Shown here in pieces: positions 1-7,168 of a stretch of DNA of 7,922 nucleotides (its first letter is position 1; each line of letters begins with the position of its first letter). A program made the translations under genes and the position numbers. The notes below the pieces were generated by a model. That model ran no database searches, was not told where the DNA came from, and saw nothing but the letters and a program-made list of their open reading frames with translations. The stretch spans positions 1 to 7,922 of the forward strand of contig JAOPVG010000345.1 in NCBI GenBank assembly GCA_025966255.1, in the 5' to 3' direction. The stretch is from Jatrophihabitans sp. (GTDB taxonomy: Bacteria; Actinomycetota; Actinomycetes; Mycobacteriales; Jatrophihabitantaceae).

Positions 1-2190
1 TCCGGCGACCTGCCGGGAACCGGGAACCCGCAGAACTCGCAGCCGGTGGTCGTCGTCGAGGATGACCCGAACGGCGGCTTCGACGAGGGCCGGGCCATGC
101 TGCAGATCGCCCACGACGTGGCGCCGCGCGCCAAGCTGTGCTTCGGGACGGCCGACAGCGGCGAGGTCGGCTTCGCCAACAACATCCGCGCCCTCGGTAA
201 CCGGTCCGGTCCGTGCCGGGCCGACGTCGAGGTCGATGACGTCGTGTACCTCAGCGAGCCGTTCTTCTCCGACGGGCCGATCTCCGATGCGGTGGATCAC
301 GTGGCCCGCCAGGGCGTGTCGTACTTCTCCTCGGCCGGCAACCAGGGCGATCACAACGCGTGGCAATCGCGAGTTCACCTCATCCCGGCCGCGCAGGGCG
401 TGCCGGGCACGAACCTCGACTTCAGCAACGTCGATCCGGCGCTGTACAGCGGCGGCTTGCAGGACATGAACCCGGGACCGGGCGTGGACGTCGCGCAGTC
501 GCTGACCCTCGGCGAGTTCGGTGGCACGTTCGACCTGCAAAGGGACGACCCGCTGGACGCCAACGGTGCCACTCTGGGCGCTCCGTACTTCACGGCAACC
601 GGTGCGATCACGGCTGCCCAACCCGCGCCGAGCTTCTCGTTCACCCCGACCACCGCTCAACTCGGCAAGCAGGTGCAGTTCCGGACGGATGGAATCCCCT
701 CCGGCACCACCGACCTGATCCTGGATGTCACGAAGCCGGACGGAACGCAGCTCGGTCCGATCGACACCGGCGCGTCGCCGGAGGCGCTGGTGACCACGCT
801 CGACCAGCCCGGCGCCTACAAGATCACGATCACGGGCTTCAACGGGTCCCTCGGCGATTTCACCGTCGACGTGCGGCCGATCCTGGCGCTATCGAAGGTG
901 ACGACGGACTTCAACGTGCTCATCTTCGCTCCCGACGGATCGTTCCTCGGCGCTCTCCAGGACGCGAACACCCTGACCGGCCGCCCCTCCGAGATCGCCA
1001 GCCTGGCCGGTCTGCCGGGCCTGCAGATAGCGATATCGCGCGCCGGTACCGGCCCGCTGGGCGCGACGACGCTGCGCTACGTCAACTTCGACGACATCTA
1101 CCCGACCGAGTACGTCGACCCACTGGCGCCGGCAACCTTCGGCCACAGCACCGCGAAGGGTGCCACCTCGGTCGCGGCGTACGACCCGTTCCGGCCGTAC
1201 CTGCCGGAGTTCTTCACCTCGCCCGGAGGCACCCTGCCGTTCTACTTCGACTCGGCCGGCAACCGCTACGCCCACCCACAGGTCCGGGCCAAACCGCAGT
1301 TGTCATCGACCGACGGCGGCAACACCACGTTTTTCATCGGCGACACCGTGCGAGATCCGGACACGCAGCCGAACTTCTTCGGCACGAGCGCTGCGGCTCC
1401 GCACGCCGCCTCCATCGCCGCGCTGCTGCTGCAGAAGTCCGGTGGTCGCGGATCGTTGAGCCCGGATCAAGTGCGTAGTCGGCTCGAGCACAGCACCTTT
1501 GCCCATGATCTGGATCCGAACCACGCCGGCGGCAGCGCCCGCGGGCTGACGATCAGCGCCGACGGTTCACAGGGCAACGAAACCGATCCCATCCCGGGCT
1601 CCATGACGGATCGGCGGTTCTTCACCGTCCGCTACACCGGCTCCACACCGTTGAGGTCGATCACGTTCTACGGCGAGAGCGCGAGCCCCACGGCCCTCGG
1701 CACGCGGCACCCGCCGCGGTCGGACGGCATCGTGTTCGACACCCGAGCCTTCGACGGTGTCAGCCCGTTCCGCGCCGATGGGTTCCCGTTCACGATCGGG
1801 ACGACCGGCGGCGGCCTGAGCGCGAGCAGTGTCGCCGCGTCTTTCTCCGTCCCTGGCGGCGGGTCCGCGGTCGCCGGTCAGTACCGACACATGACGTTGA
1901 CGTTCCGCAACGGGCTTCGCCACGGCCAACGGGTGCAGTTCGGCGTCGACCGCGATCTGCAGGTCTCCGGGCTGCCCGGCAGCCCCAACGAGGGCAATGG
2001 CGCCGACGAACTCGGCGGGGCCACCTTCATCCCGCAGCGAGTCCCGATTCCCGTCGGGCTGGCGTTCAGGGCTACGCGGACCGATGGAAGCAAGATTCTC
2101 GGCGCGATGACCAACCGCCTCGGGTTCGGTTGGACCCCGCTGGACGGCTACGGCGTGATCGACGCCGAGCGCGCAGTCCTTGGGCGCTAG
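1..2190 (+). CDS. S8/S53-like subtilisin-fold serine peptidase, 5'-truncated by the window edge
   Basis: The frame is open from base 1, so the true start, any signal peptide and the first catalytic strand lie outside; the GTG at 46 is not a convincing start. Seen: DEGRAMLQIAHDVAP (82-126), VDDVVYLSEPFF (232-267), the SSAGN oxyanion-type motif (328-342), GHSTAKGA, the NTTFF block (1321-1335) and the nucleophile motif GTSAAAPH (Ser codon 1387-1389), followed by a helix. This combination matches a group of bacterial subtilases classed as S53-like, in which Glu of DEGRAM stands where subtilisin has His of HGT. Between Asn and Ser there is a roughly 90-residue beta-rich insert (about 610-880) resembling a pre-peptidase or PKD-like domain, then a second beta stretch. 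After the Ser helix another roughly 190 residues of beta-type sequence intervene before GYGVIDAERAV (2149-2181), the usual end of a subtilase domain. It is probably secreted (inference; the N-terminus is unseen). The family call is firm; substrate and activity are unknown. Confidence 0.88.
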   Translation, partial: SGDLPGTGNPQNSQPVVVVEDDPNGGFDEGRAMLQIAHDVAPRAKLCFGTADSGEVGFANNIRALGNRSGPCRADVEVDDVVYLSEPFFSDGPISDAVDHVARQGVSYFSSAGNQGDHNAWQSRVHLIPAAQGVPGTNLDFSNVDPALYSGGLQDMNPGPGVDVAQSLTLGEFGGTFDLQRDDPLDANGATLGAPYFTATGAITAAQPAPSFSFTPTTAQLGKQVQFRTDGIPSGTTDLILDVTKPDGTQLGPIDTGASPEALVTTLDQPGAYKITITGFNGSLGDFTVDVRPILALSKVTTDFNVLIFAPDGSFLGALQDANTLTGRPSEIASLAGLPGLQIAISRAGTGPLGATTLRYVNFDDIYPTEYVDPLAPATFGHSTAKGATSVAAYDPFRPYLPEFFTSPGGTLPFYFDSAGNRYAHPQVRAKPQLSSTDGGNTTFFIGDTVRDPDTQPNFFGTSAAAPHAASIAALLLQKSGGRGSLSPDQVRSRLEHSTFAHDLDPNHAGGSARGLTISADGSQGNETDPIPGSMTDRRFFTVRYTGSTPLRSITFYGESASPTALGTRHPPRSDGIVFDTRAFDGVSPFRADGFPFTIGTTGGGLSASSVAASFSVPGGGSAVAGQYRHMTLTFRNGLRHGQRVQFGVDRDLQVSGLPGSPNEGNGADELGGATFIPQRVPIPVGLAFRATRTDGSKILGAMTNRLGFGWTPLDGYGVIDAERAVLGR

Positions 2191-2232
2191 GGAGTAGTCC
2201 GGGACGACTGCGCACGCGCGAACGGGGGACCG

Positions 2233-2238
2233 TAGGCT
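2233..2238 (+). promoter_or_regulatory. Putative -10 element (TAGGCT) for a leaderless hipA-like transcript
   Basis: TAGGCT fits the actinobacterial TAnnnT -10 consensus and ends 8 nt before the GTG at 2247. That spacing would place the transcription start at or next to the start codon. No good Shine-Dalgarno sequence sits at the usual distance from this GTG (the nearest purine run, GGGGGA, is about 17 nt upstream), which favours a leaderless mRNA. No clear -35 box was seen. Confidence 0.45.
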
Positions 2239-2246
2239 CTGCGACC

Positions 2247-3074
2247 GTGCTTCCTCACGTCGTCGCGACGCGCTATGTGACTCCGTTGCGCGAGGGCGGT
2301 TCGTTGCCCGGCCTGATGGAGACCGACGATCTCGGCACCTACGTCGTGAAGTTCCACGGCGCCGGGCAGGGCCGAAAGGCGTTGATCGCCGAGGTCATCG
2401 GCACCGAGTTGGCCCGCACGTTCGGGCTGCCGGTCGCGGAGCTGGTCACCGTCGAGGTCGATCCGATCCTCGCGGCCAACGAACCGGACGAGGAGGTGCA
2501 GGATCTCCTGCGCGCCAGTCCGGGACTCAACCTCGGCGTCGACTTCTTGCCCGGCTCCCTCGATCTGGACCCGTCGGCCTTCGCCATCGATGCGGCGTTC
2601 GCCGGGCGGGTGCTCTGGTTCGACGCGCTGATCGGCAACGTCGACCGGTCGTGGCGCAACCCGAACATGCTCTTCTGGCACGGCCGCCCCTACCTCATCG
2701 ACCACGGCGCGGCTCTGACGTTCCACCACAACTGGGCCGCCGGCACACCCGTCCGTCCCTACGACGCCGGCGAGCACGCCCTGCTCAGCAGCTCCCCCGA
2801 CCTCGTCGCGGCGGAGGACGCGCTGGCGCCCCTCGTCACGACCGCATCGCTGCGGGCCGCGGTGGACCTCGTGCCCGACGAGTGGCTCGTCGACGAGCCC
2901 GGCTTCGACTCGGTCCTCGCGCTGCGGGCCGCTTACGTGGACGCACTGGCCGCTCGCTTCGAGGCGCGGTCGCACTGGCTGCCGGCCCTCCAGGACACGG
3001 TCGCCAGCGGTGGCCGGGCCCGCATCCCGGCCAAGCCGGGCGCCAACCGACCGACCTGGCTCGGTGGCTCATGA
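2247..3074 (+). CDS. HipA-family kinase homologue (compact, 275 aa)
   Basis: This looks like a single-domain relative of the HipA/PI-kinase-like Ser/Thr kinases. Seen: a VVKF segment with a candidate ATP-binding Lys35, an AEVIGTELAR helix (48-57) with candidate pairing Glu49, the catalytic-loop signature NVDRSWRNPN (131-140) with Asp133 and Asn140, and YLIDHG (149-154), where Asp152 is the metal-binding Asp of the DFG-like position. Canonical HipA is about 440 aa and has an N-terminal subdomain that is missing here. The longer frame back to 2130 would overlap the peptidase and lacks family character, so the GTG at 2247, 8 nt after TAGGCT, was chosen. The stop overlaps the next ATG (ATGA, 3071-3074), indicating translational coupling with the DUF3037 gene. 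No HipB-like helix-turn-helix gene is adjacent. Target and role are unknown; kinase activity is inferred from the retained motifs. Confidence 0.85.
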   Translation: MLPHVVATRYVTPLREGGSLPGLMETDDLGTYVVKFHGAGQGRKALIAEVIGTELARTFGLPVAELVTVEVDPILAANEPDEEVQDLLRASPGLNLGVDFLPGSLDLDPSAFAIDAAFAGRVLWFDALIGNVDRSWRNPNMLFWHGRPYLIDHGAALTFHHNWAAGTPVRPYDAGEHALLSSSPDLVAAEDALAPLVTTASLRAAVDLVPDEWLVDEPGFDSVLALRAAYVDALAARFEARSHWLPALQDTVASGGRARIPAKPGANRPTWLGGS

Positions 3075-3460
3075 CGCGGGTGCCGTTCGAGTACGCCGTG
3101 CTGCACGTCGTGCCGCGGGTCGAGCGCGGCGAGTCGATCAACGGCGGCGTGCTGGTCTATTGCCGGGCGCTGAATTATCTCGGCGCGCGCGTGCACCTGG
3201 ACGTCGACCGGCTTCGCGCGCTTGATCCAGGCGTGGACGTGGCGGCCGTGGACGCCGCCCTGCGGTCGGTCGCCGATACGTGCTCCACCGACGGCACCGG
3301 CCCGGCGTCGGACGAGGAGATCGGCCGGCGGTTCCGCTGGCTGACCGCACCCCGCAGCACGGTCGTGCAGGCCGGCCCGGTGCATACGGGACTCACCGAG
3401 GACCCAGCGGCCGAGACCGAGCGACTGCTCCGCCTGCTAGTCCTGGCCGTGGAGAACTGA
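3071..3460 (+). CDS. DUF3037 domain protein
   Basis: A 129-residue protein recognised as DUF3037 from its N-terminal block (FEYAVLHVVPRVERGE, then NGGVLVYC) and its C-terminal block (FRWLTAPRSTVVQ followed by GPVHTGL). It has no signal peptide or membrane segment and is likely cytosolic. The ATG shares ATGA with the stop of the HipA-like kinase gene, and only a weak purine run (GGTGG, 3064-3068) precedes it, so coupled translation is likely. DUF3037 genes are, to my knowledge, often found beside HipA-like kinase genes in actinobacteria, which suggests partner, substrate or regulator of the kinase; that is inference. No enzymatic motif was recognised. The upstream extension of this frame runs inside the kinase gene and is spurious. 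Confidence 0.85.
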   Translation: MTRVPFEYAVLHVVPRVERGESINGGVLVYCRALNYLGARVHLDVDRLRALDPGVDVAAVDAALRSVADTCSTDGTGPASDEEIGRRFRWLTAPRSTVVQAGPVHTGLTEDPAAETERLLRLLVLAVEN

Positions 3461-3485
3461 CCGCGCCGAATCAGGTCGTCGTCGC

Positions 3486-3522
3486 GAGCCGGACCCGCAG
3501 CAGAGCGAGCTGTGCCCGGCTC
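3486..3522. terminator. Possible bidirectional terminator hairpin between convergent genes
   Basis: GAGCCGG (3486-3492) pairs perfectly with CCGGCTC (3516-3522). Inside it CGCAGC (3496-3501) pairs with GCTGTG (3509-3514, one G-T wobble) around a 7-nt loop. It lies in the 103-bp gap between the DUF3037 stop and the ddl stop, where both transcription units should end. There is no T-tract on either side, so it is not a classical intrinsic terminator, although high-GC actinobacterial ones often lack the tract. Confidence 0.35.
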
Positions 3523-3563
3523 ACCAGGCCGACGGGCGCCCAAGAACGGGATCGACTCGGCGG

Positions 3564-4643
3564 TCACTCCGAGCCGCGGCGCAGGGCTGACGCAATGAGC
3601 CGATCGACGAGCGTCGGATAGTCGACGCCGGATGCGGCCCACATCCTCGGGAACATCGAGATCGGCGTGAAGCCGGGCAAGGTGTTGATCTCGTTGACGA
3701 CGACCTGTCCGTCCGGCGTGACGAAGAAGTCCACCCGCGACAGGCCCGCGCAATCAAGCGCGGCGAACGCGCGGCAGGCGGTGTCCTGCACTCGCGCTAT
3801 GACGTCGGCGGGCAGGTCCGGCGGGATGTCGAACTCGCAGGCGTCGTCGAGGTACTTCGCCTCGAAGTCGTACCAGTCGTGGCCGCTCAGCAGCCGGATC
3901 TCGGCCGGCAAGCTCGCGATGGGCCGCCCGTCGGAATCCTCGAGCACGCCGCACTCGATCTCGCGCCCGACGACGGCGGCCTCGATGAGCACCTTGCTGT
4001 CGTGGCCGAAGGCGACCTCCAGGGCATCAGGGAGATCGGCCCAGTCGGTCACCCTCGTGATGCCGAGGCTGGAACCGGCGCGGGCCGGTTTCACGAACAC
4101 CGGCAGCCCAAGGTGCTGGACGTCGACGGCCGAAAACGGCCGCCCGCGATGCACGACCGCGAACTGCCCGACCTCGAGGCCGGCGTCGCGCAGCAGCCGC
4201 TTCGTGAACTCCTTGTCGATGGCCGCCGCGCTCGCGAAGACGCCGGGCCCGACGTAGGGCACGCCGGCGAGCTCCAACAGGCCCTGGATGGTGCCGTCCT
4301 CGCCATAGCGACCGTGCAGTACCGGAAAGACGACGTCGACCGACTCCAGCACCTCCGCGAGCGAGCCGGGCTCGATCGAGACGAGCGCCGAGGTGCTCGG
4401 GTCGGTGCTCAGCACCACGGAGGTGCCCTTCTCGACTTCGGGCAGCGTGCGCCCGGCGATCTGCAGGGAGGCGGGGTCGGCGTCGGTGAGCACCCAGCGC
4501 CCGGCCCGGGTGATGCCCACGGGGACGACGTCGTACTTCTCGGGGTCGAGCGCGCCCAGAATGCTCCCGGCCGAGACGACGGAGATGCCGTGTTCGCTGC
4601 TACGGCCGCCATAGACGACCGCGACCCGGATCCGATCTGCCAC
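3564..4643 (-). CDS. ddl: D-alanine--D-alanine ligase
   Basis: Cytosolic ATP-grasp enzyme that joins two D-alanines to make the D-Ala-D-Ala end of the peptidoglycan precursor. At 359 aa it is full length. Seen in order: [14 protein letters not shown] (9-22) with the D-Ala-binding Glu17, [12 protein letters not shown] (110-121), the serine loop [10 protein letters not shown] (186-195), GREIECGVL (226-234), the omega-loop YDFEAKY (258-264), SRVDFF (302-307) with metal-binding Asp305, and [10 protein letters not shown] (317-326) with Glu318 and Asn320. The YDFEAKY form, rather than the His-containing VanA type, points to D-Ala and not D-lactate as second substrate. The GTG start is 6 nt after TAGGGT and has no Shine-Dalgarno sequence, suggesting its own leaderless promoter in addition to read-through from gpsA, which ends 25 bp upstream. 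The ddl-gpsA order is conserved in mycobacteria. Confidence 0.97.
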   Translation of the reverse strand: MADRIRVAVVYGGRSSEHGISVVSAGSILGALDPEKYDVVPVGITRAGRWVLTDADPASLQIAGRTLPEVEKGTSVVLSTDPSTSALVSIEPGSLAEVLESVDVVFPVLHGRYGEDGTIQGLLELAGVPYVGPGVFASAAAIDKEFTKRLLRDAGLEVGQFAVVHRGRPFSAVDVQHLGLPVFVKPARAGSSLGITRVTDWADLPDALEVAFGHDSKVLIEAAVVGREIECGVLEDSDGRPIASLPAEIRLLSGHDWYDFEAKYLDDACEFDIPPDLPADVIARVQDTACRAFAALDCAGLSRVDFFVTPDGQVVVNEINTLPGFTPISMFPRMWAASGVDYPTLVDRLIASALRRGSE

Positions 4644-4649
4644 GAAACG

Positions 4650-4655
4650 ACCCTA
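4650..4655 (-). promoter_or_regulatory. Putative -10 element (TAGGGT on the minus strand) for ddl
   Basis: Reading the minus strand, TAGGGT ends 6 nt before the ddl GTG. It fits TAnnnT and leaderless spacing. It sits in the 25-bp gap after gpsA and touches a perfect 10-bp palindrome, ACCGGCCGGT (4655-4664), that could be an operator or a terminator core. No convincing -35 was found, so this may be an internal, minor promoter of the operon. Confidence 0.4.
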
Positions 4656-4668
4656 CCGGCCGGTCGAT

Positions 4669-5670
4669 TCAGCTTTCGGACTTCATCGATCGCGACATCA
4701 ACAGCTCGAGCATCTGCGGCGGCGTCATGCCCCGGAAGCAGACGGCCTCGACGGCGGCCGTGATCGGCACGTCGACATCGTGGTGCTGTGCGAGTTCGAG
4801 GAGCGAGCGGCACGACTTCACGCCTTCGGCCACCTGACCGTGCGTCGCGTCCTGGGCCTGCTCCAGCGACTCGCCGCGACCCAGGCGCTCGCCGAAGGTG
4901 CGGTTACGCGACAGCGGCGAGTTGCACGTGGCGACCAGGTCACCCAGCCCGGCCAGCCCGGCGAAGGTGAGTGGGTCGGCGCCGAGGTGTTCCCCCAGGC
5001 GCGCCGTCTCGGCCAGCCCTCGGGTGATGATCGAGGCCAGCGTGTTGTCGCCGAAGCCCATGCCCTGCGCGATGCCGCAGGCCAGCGCGATGACGTTCTT
5101 GGTGGCGCCGCCCAGCTCGCAACCCACGACGTCGGTGTTCGAGTACGGCCGGAAGTACGCAGTGCTGCACAGCTTCTGCACGACTGTGGCGCGGGATTCG
5201 TCGACGCATGCGATCACCGTGGCCGTCGGCTGTTCCTTCGCAATCTCCAGCGCCAGGTTGGGTCCGCTGACGACCACGATCCGCTCCGGCGGCGCACCGG
5301 CCACCTCGGCGACGACCTCGCTCATCCGCTTCGTCGTGCCCAGCTCGACACCCTTCATCAGGCTGACGAGCGTGGCATCGGCCGGCAGGTAGGGCACCCA
5401 TTCGATCAGGTTCTCCCGCAGTGATTGCGAGGGGATCGCGAAGGCCACCAGCTCGGCGTCGAGGAGGGCCGCGGCCGCGTCGTGCGTGGCGACCAGTGCG
5501 GAGGGCAGCACGATCCCGGGCAGGTAGTCGGGATTGGCGTGCTCGCGGTTGATCTGGTCGGCGAGCTCCTCGCGCCGCGCCCAGAGGGTGACGTCGTTGC
5601 CGGCGTCGACGAGCACCTTGGCGAAGGCCGTCCCCCACGACCCCGCGCCGAGCACGGCCGCCCGCCTCAC
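4669..5670 (-). CDS. gpsA: NAD(P)H-dependent glycerol-3-phosphate dehydrogenase
   Basis: Cytosolic enzyme that reduces dihydroxyacetone phosphate to sn-glycerol 3-phosphate, the backbone for phospholipids. The 333 residues match the usual length. Seen: the Rossmann dinucleotide motif [10 protein letters not shown] (6-15), the conserved LMKG with Lys106, [11 protein letters not shown] (134-144), the catalytic-Lys segment [10 protein letters not shown] (187-196, Lys191), [12 protein letters not shown] (238-249) with Asp244, and SPLSRNR (251-257). The frame is open far upstream, through the acyltransferase gene to 6651, but the family begins just before the Rossmann strand. The GTG at 5670 was therefore chosen: it overlaps the upstream stop as GTGA and follows GGAAG (5678-5682) by 7 nt. 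Translational coupling to the plsC-like gene is likely, which fits consecutive roles in phospholipid synthesis. Confidence 0.97.
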   Translation of the reverse strand: MRRAAVLGAGSWGTAFAKVLVDAGNDVTLWARREELADQINREHANPDYLPGIVLPSALVATHDAAAALLDAELVAFAIPSQSLRENLIEWVPYLPADATLVSLMKGVELGTTKRMSEVVAEVAGAPPERIVVVSGPNLALEIAKEQPTATVIACVDESRATVVQKLCSTAYFRPYSNTDVVGCELGGATKNVIALACGIAQGMGFGDNTLASIITRGLAETARLGEHLGADPLTFAGLAGLGDLVATCNSPLSRNRTFGERLGRGESLEQAQDATHGQVAEGVKSCRSLLELAQHHDVDVPITAAVEAVCFRGMTPPQMLELLMSRSMKSES

Positions 5671-6431
5671 GCCGCGTCTTCCGGCTTCTCGCCGGGGCGT
5701 CGCCAGACGAACAGGTTCCCGGCCGGCGCGGGGAGATCGCGCAGGTCGGCGACGTCGGTGCGGAGCTGACGCATGATCTGGTCGGTGATCTCCTTCAGCA
5801 CCCGCATGTTCGGCGCGCGGTCGCGGAATGCGCTCAGATCGATCGGGTCGCCGACCGAGAGCACGTGCTTCGGCCGCGGGAAGATCTTGACCTTCTTCTT
5901 GTAGAGGTCGATGGAGTCCTGCACGCCCCATTGTGCGACCGGGATCACCGGCACGTCCGGCACCAGGGTGGCGAGCCGGGCCGCGCCGGTCTTGCCCGCC
6001 ATCGGCCAGCCGTCGGGATCGCGGGTGACGGTGCCCTCGGGGTGCAGCACCAGTACGTGGCCCTGCTCGAGGGCGGCCACGGCTGCGGCCAGCGACTGTC
6101 GGGCATCGGTGGTGCCGCGCTTGACCGGGATATGGCCCATCGCCCGCATTGCCCGGCCGACGGCAAACACGTCGAAGATCGAGTCCTTGGCCAGGAAGCG
6201 CGGGGTGCGAGCGGCGTCGAGGATGAACTTGGAGACGAGGAACGGGTCGATGTGCGAGACGTGGTTGACGACGATGATCGCCGGGCCGTCCTGCGGGAGC
6301 CGCTCCATGCGTAGGTAGCGGACCTTCACCAGGAAGGACACCGGCCAGTACAGGACGAGCCAGACGGTGCGCCAGCCGACGCCCATCTTCTCCCCGTGGC
6401 CCGGTCTGCGTAACTTGACGAGCCTCGCCAC
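5667..6431 (-). CDS. Lysophospholipid acyltransferase family protein (PlsC-type, 1-acylglycerol-3-phosphate acyltransferase)
   Basis: A 254-aa member of the PlsC/AGPAT family, which transfers an acyl chain to lysophosphatidate to give phosphatidate at the inner face of the membrane. Seen: a hydrophobic N-terminal segment (about 18-36) for membrane association, the catalytic block NHVSHID (56-62, the NHx4D motif), block [10 protein letters not shown] (99-106), block III PEGTV (131-135) and block IV VPVIPV (160-165). The basic, aromatic C-terminal part (VKIFPRP) is also typical. The GTG start at 6431 follows AGGGGA by 5 nt; an ATG 4 bases further upstream is in a different frame. It is first in the minus-strand unit and its stop overlaps the gpsA start. 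The exact acyl acceptor cannot be told from sequence, so no gene symbol is given. Confidence 0.93.
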   Translation of the reverse strand: MARLVKLRRPGHGEKMGVGWRTVWLVLYWPVSFLVKVRYLRMERLPQDGPAIIVVNHVSHIDPFLVSKFILDAARTPRFLAKDSIFDVFAVGRAMRAMGHIPVKRGTTDARQSLAAAVAALEQGHVLVLHPEGTVTRDPDGWPMAGKTGAARLATLVPDVPVIPVAQWGVQDSIDLYKKKVKIFPRPKHVLSVGDPIDLSAFRDRAPNMRVLKEITDQIMRQLRTDVADLRDLPAPAGNLFVWRRPGEKPEDAA

Positions 6432-6436
6432 TCATG

Positions 6437-6442
6437 TCCCCT
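6437..6442 (-). promoter_or_regulatory. Ribosome binding site of the plsC-like gene (AGGGGA)
   Basis: On the minus strand AGGGGA lies 5 nt upstream of the GTG at 6431. It decides between this start and the out-of-frame ATG at 6435-6433, which it would place only one base away. Unlike ddl and fbiD, this gene therefore appears to have a leader; its promoter should lie further up in 6450-6530, where I cannot pick a convincing -10/-35 pair. Confidence 0.55.
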
Positions 6443-6519
6443 AGGTCGTCGGTGTTCGGCACGGTGCAGTCTGCCGTATCGGGCCGACGGCGCGTGCATG
6501 TGTTCAGCCACTCGGTTCG

Positions 6520-6525
6520 TAGACT
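6520..6525 (+). promoter_or_regulatory. Putative -10 element (TAGACT) for leaderless fbiD
   Basis: TAGACT fits TAnnnT and ends 7 nt before the GTG at 6533, the classical spacing for a leaderless actinobacterial transcript. There is no Shine-Dalgarno sequence ahead of the GTG. It lies in the 101-bp divergent region shared with the plsC-like gene. No clear -35 was seen. Confidence 0.55.
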
Positions 6526-6532
6526 CGATGTT

Positions 6533-7168
6533 GTGCACTGGAGCGTTGTGATCCCGGCGAAGGCCCTGCCCGCAGCGAAGTCGCGCCTGGCGCCCATGAG
6601 CAGCGATCCTGCCGCCCACCGCCGACTGGTCGAGGCGATCCGCGCCGACACGATCGCCGCGGCGACAGCGGCACGCGGCGTCGCCCGCGTCCTGGTCGTC
6701 GTCGACCGGGCCGACGGCGCCCCCGACGTGCTGCTGCAGAGGCTCCCCGGGCTCGACGCCGCGGTCCGCGAGGGTGCCGCCCATGCGGCTCAACTCTGGC
6801 CGGAGGACGGCGTCGCAGCTCTCGTCGGCGATCTCCCCGCCCTACGCCCGGACGAGCTGGCCCAGGCCTTGCGCGCCGCCGCCGGGTTGGGCTCGGCCTT
6901 CGTCCCGGACGCCTCGGGCACCGGAACCACGTTGCTGGCCGCCGCTCCGGGCCACGCGCTGGACCCCGCCTTCGGGCCCGGCTCGGCCCAGCGGCACGCC
7001 GGCGGGGCCACCGCCGTGCTGGCCGGCCCTGGGCTGCGCCACGACGTCGACACCGCCGCCGACCTGTTCTCGGCCGCCGGGCTGGGTCTGGGGACGGCCA
7101 CGCGAGCCGTCCTCGCCAGCGCCGGAATCACCGTACGTTCAACTTGTAGCGGCATGATGGGCGCATGA
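6533..7168 (+). CDS. fbiD: Phosphoenolpyruvate (2-phospho-L-lactate) guanylyltransferase of coenzyme F420 biosynthesis
   Basis: CofC/FbiD-family nucleotidyltransferase. It uses GTP to activate phosphoenolpyruvate (actinobacterial FbiD) or phospholactate (archaeal CofC), giving the unit that is transferred to the deazaflavin Fo. The 211 residues are close to the mycobacterial length. Seen: the N-terminal nucleotide-binding motif [13 protein letters not shown] (7-19), VGDLPALRP (98-106) with Asp100, [10 protein letters not shown] (126-135), FGPGSAQRH (147-155) and DVDTAADL (171-178). The frame continues upstream to 6434, but the family starts just before the VVIPAK strand. GTG 6533, 7 nt after TAGACT, was therefore chosen. 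The last dozen residues (after 199) look like a nonconserved tail. Its TGA shares bases with an ATG at 7165, and ppk1 follows in the same direction, an order also found in mycobacteria. Confidence 0.93.
   Translation: MHWSVVIPAKALPAAKSRLAPMSSDPAAHRRLVEAIRADTIAAATAARGVARVLVVVDRADGAPDVLLQRLPGLDAAVREGAAHAAQLWPEDGVAALVGDLPALRPDELAQALRAAAGLGSAFVPDASGTGTTLLAAAPGHALDPAFGPGSAQRHAGGATAVLAGPGLRHDVDTAADLFSAAGLGLGTATRAVLASAGITVRSTCSGMMGA
7153..7158 (+). promoter_or_regulatory. Weak candidate -10 (CATGAT) ahead of the ppk1 leader ORF
   Basis: CATGAT matches TATAAT at four of six positions and ends 6 nt before the ATG at 7165. This is the same geometry as the TAnnnT elements elsewhere in the window. It overlaps the end of fbiD, so it would give ppk1 its own promoter, with the short leader ORF as the leaderless first reading frame. 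This is tentative, because no -35 is evident. Confidence 0.25.

Noticed and set aside
360..1478. 372-codon plus-strand ORF inside the peptidase gene.
   Set aside because: It is a second frame of the peptidase, full of Arg and Pro, while the peptidase frame carries ordered catalytic motifs.
2194..2211. Hairpin GTAGTC-6 nt-GACTGC just after the peptidase stop, considered as a terminator.
   Set aside because: Only six pairs with one wobble and no T-tract, which is within chance for this composition.
2187..2975. 262-codon minus-strand ORF opposite the HipA-like gene.
   Set aside because: It mirrors the codon structure of a gene with intact kinase motifs; no family signature and no start signal were seen.
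2191..3074. HipA-like gene read as the toxin of a classical HipBA toxin-antitoxin operon.
   Set aside because: No helix-turn-helix HipB gene is present upstream (56-bp gap after the peptidase) or downstream (DUF3037), and the HipA N-terminal subdomain is missing.
3879..4763. 294-codon plus-strand ORF opposite ddl.
   Set aside because: It is antisense to a clear ddl gene, lacks any recognised motif and has the skewed composition of a GC-rich shadow frame.
6432..6532. Searched for a riboswitch or small RNA in the divergent gap.
   Set aside because: At 101 bp, with a leaderless start on one side and a ribosome binding site close to the other, there is little room, and I saw no extended pairing beyond the short CCTAGG palindrome at 6440-6445.
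5671..6651. gpsA frame stays open upstream through the whole plsC-like gene, giving a 660-codon ORF that could look like a fusion protein.
   Set aside because: The extra 327 codons are an out-of-frame, Arg/Pro-rich reading of the acyltransferase gene. The GTGA overlap and the family N-terminus place the gpsA start at 5670.
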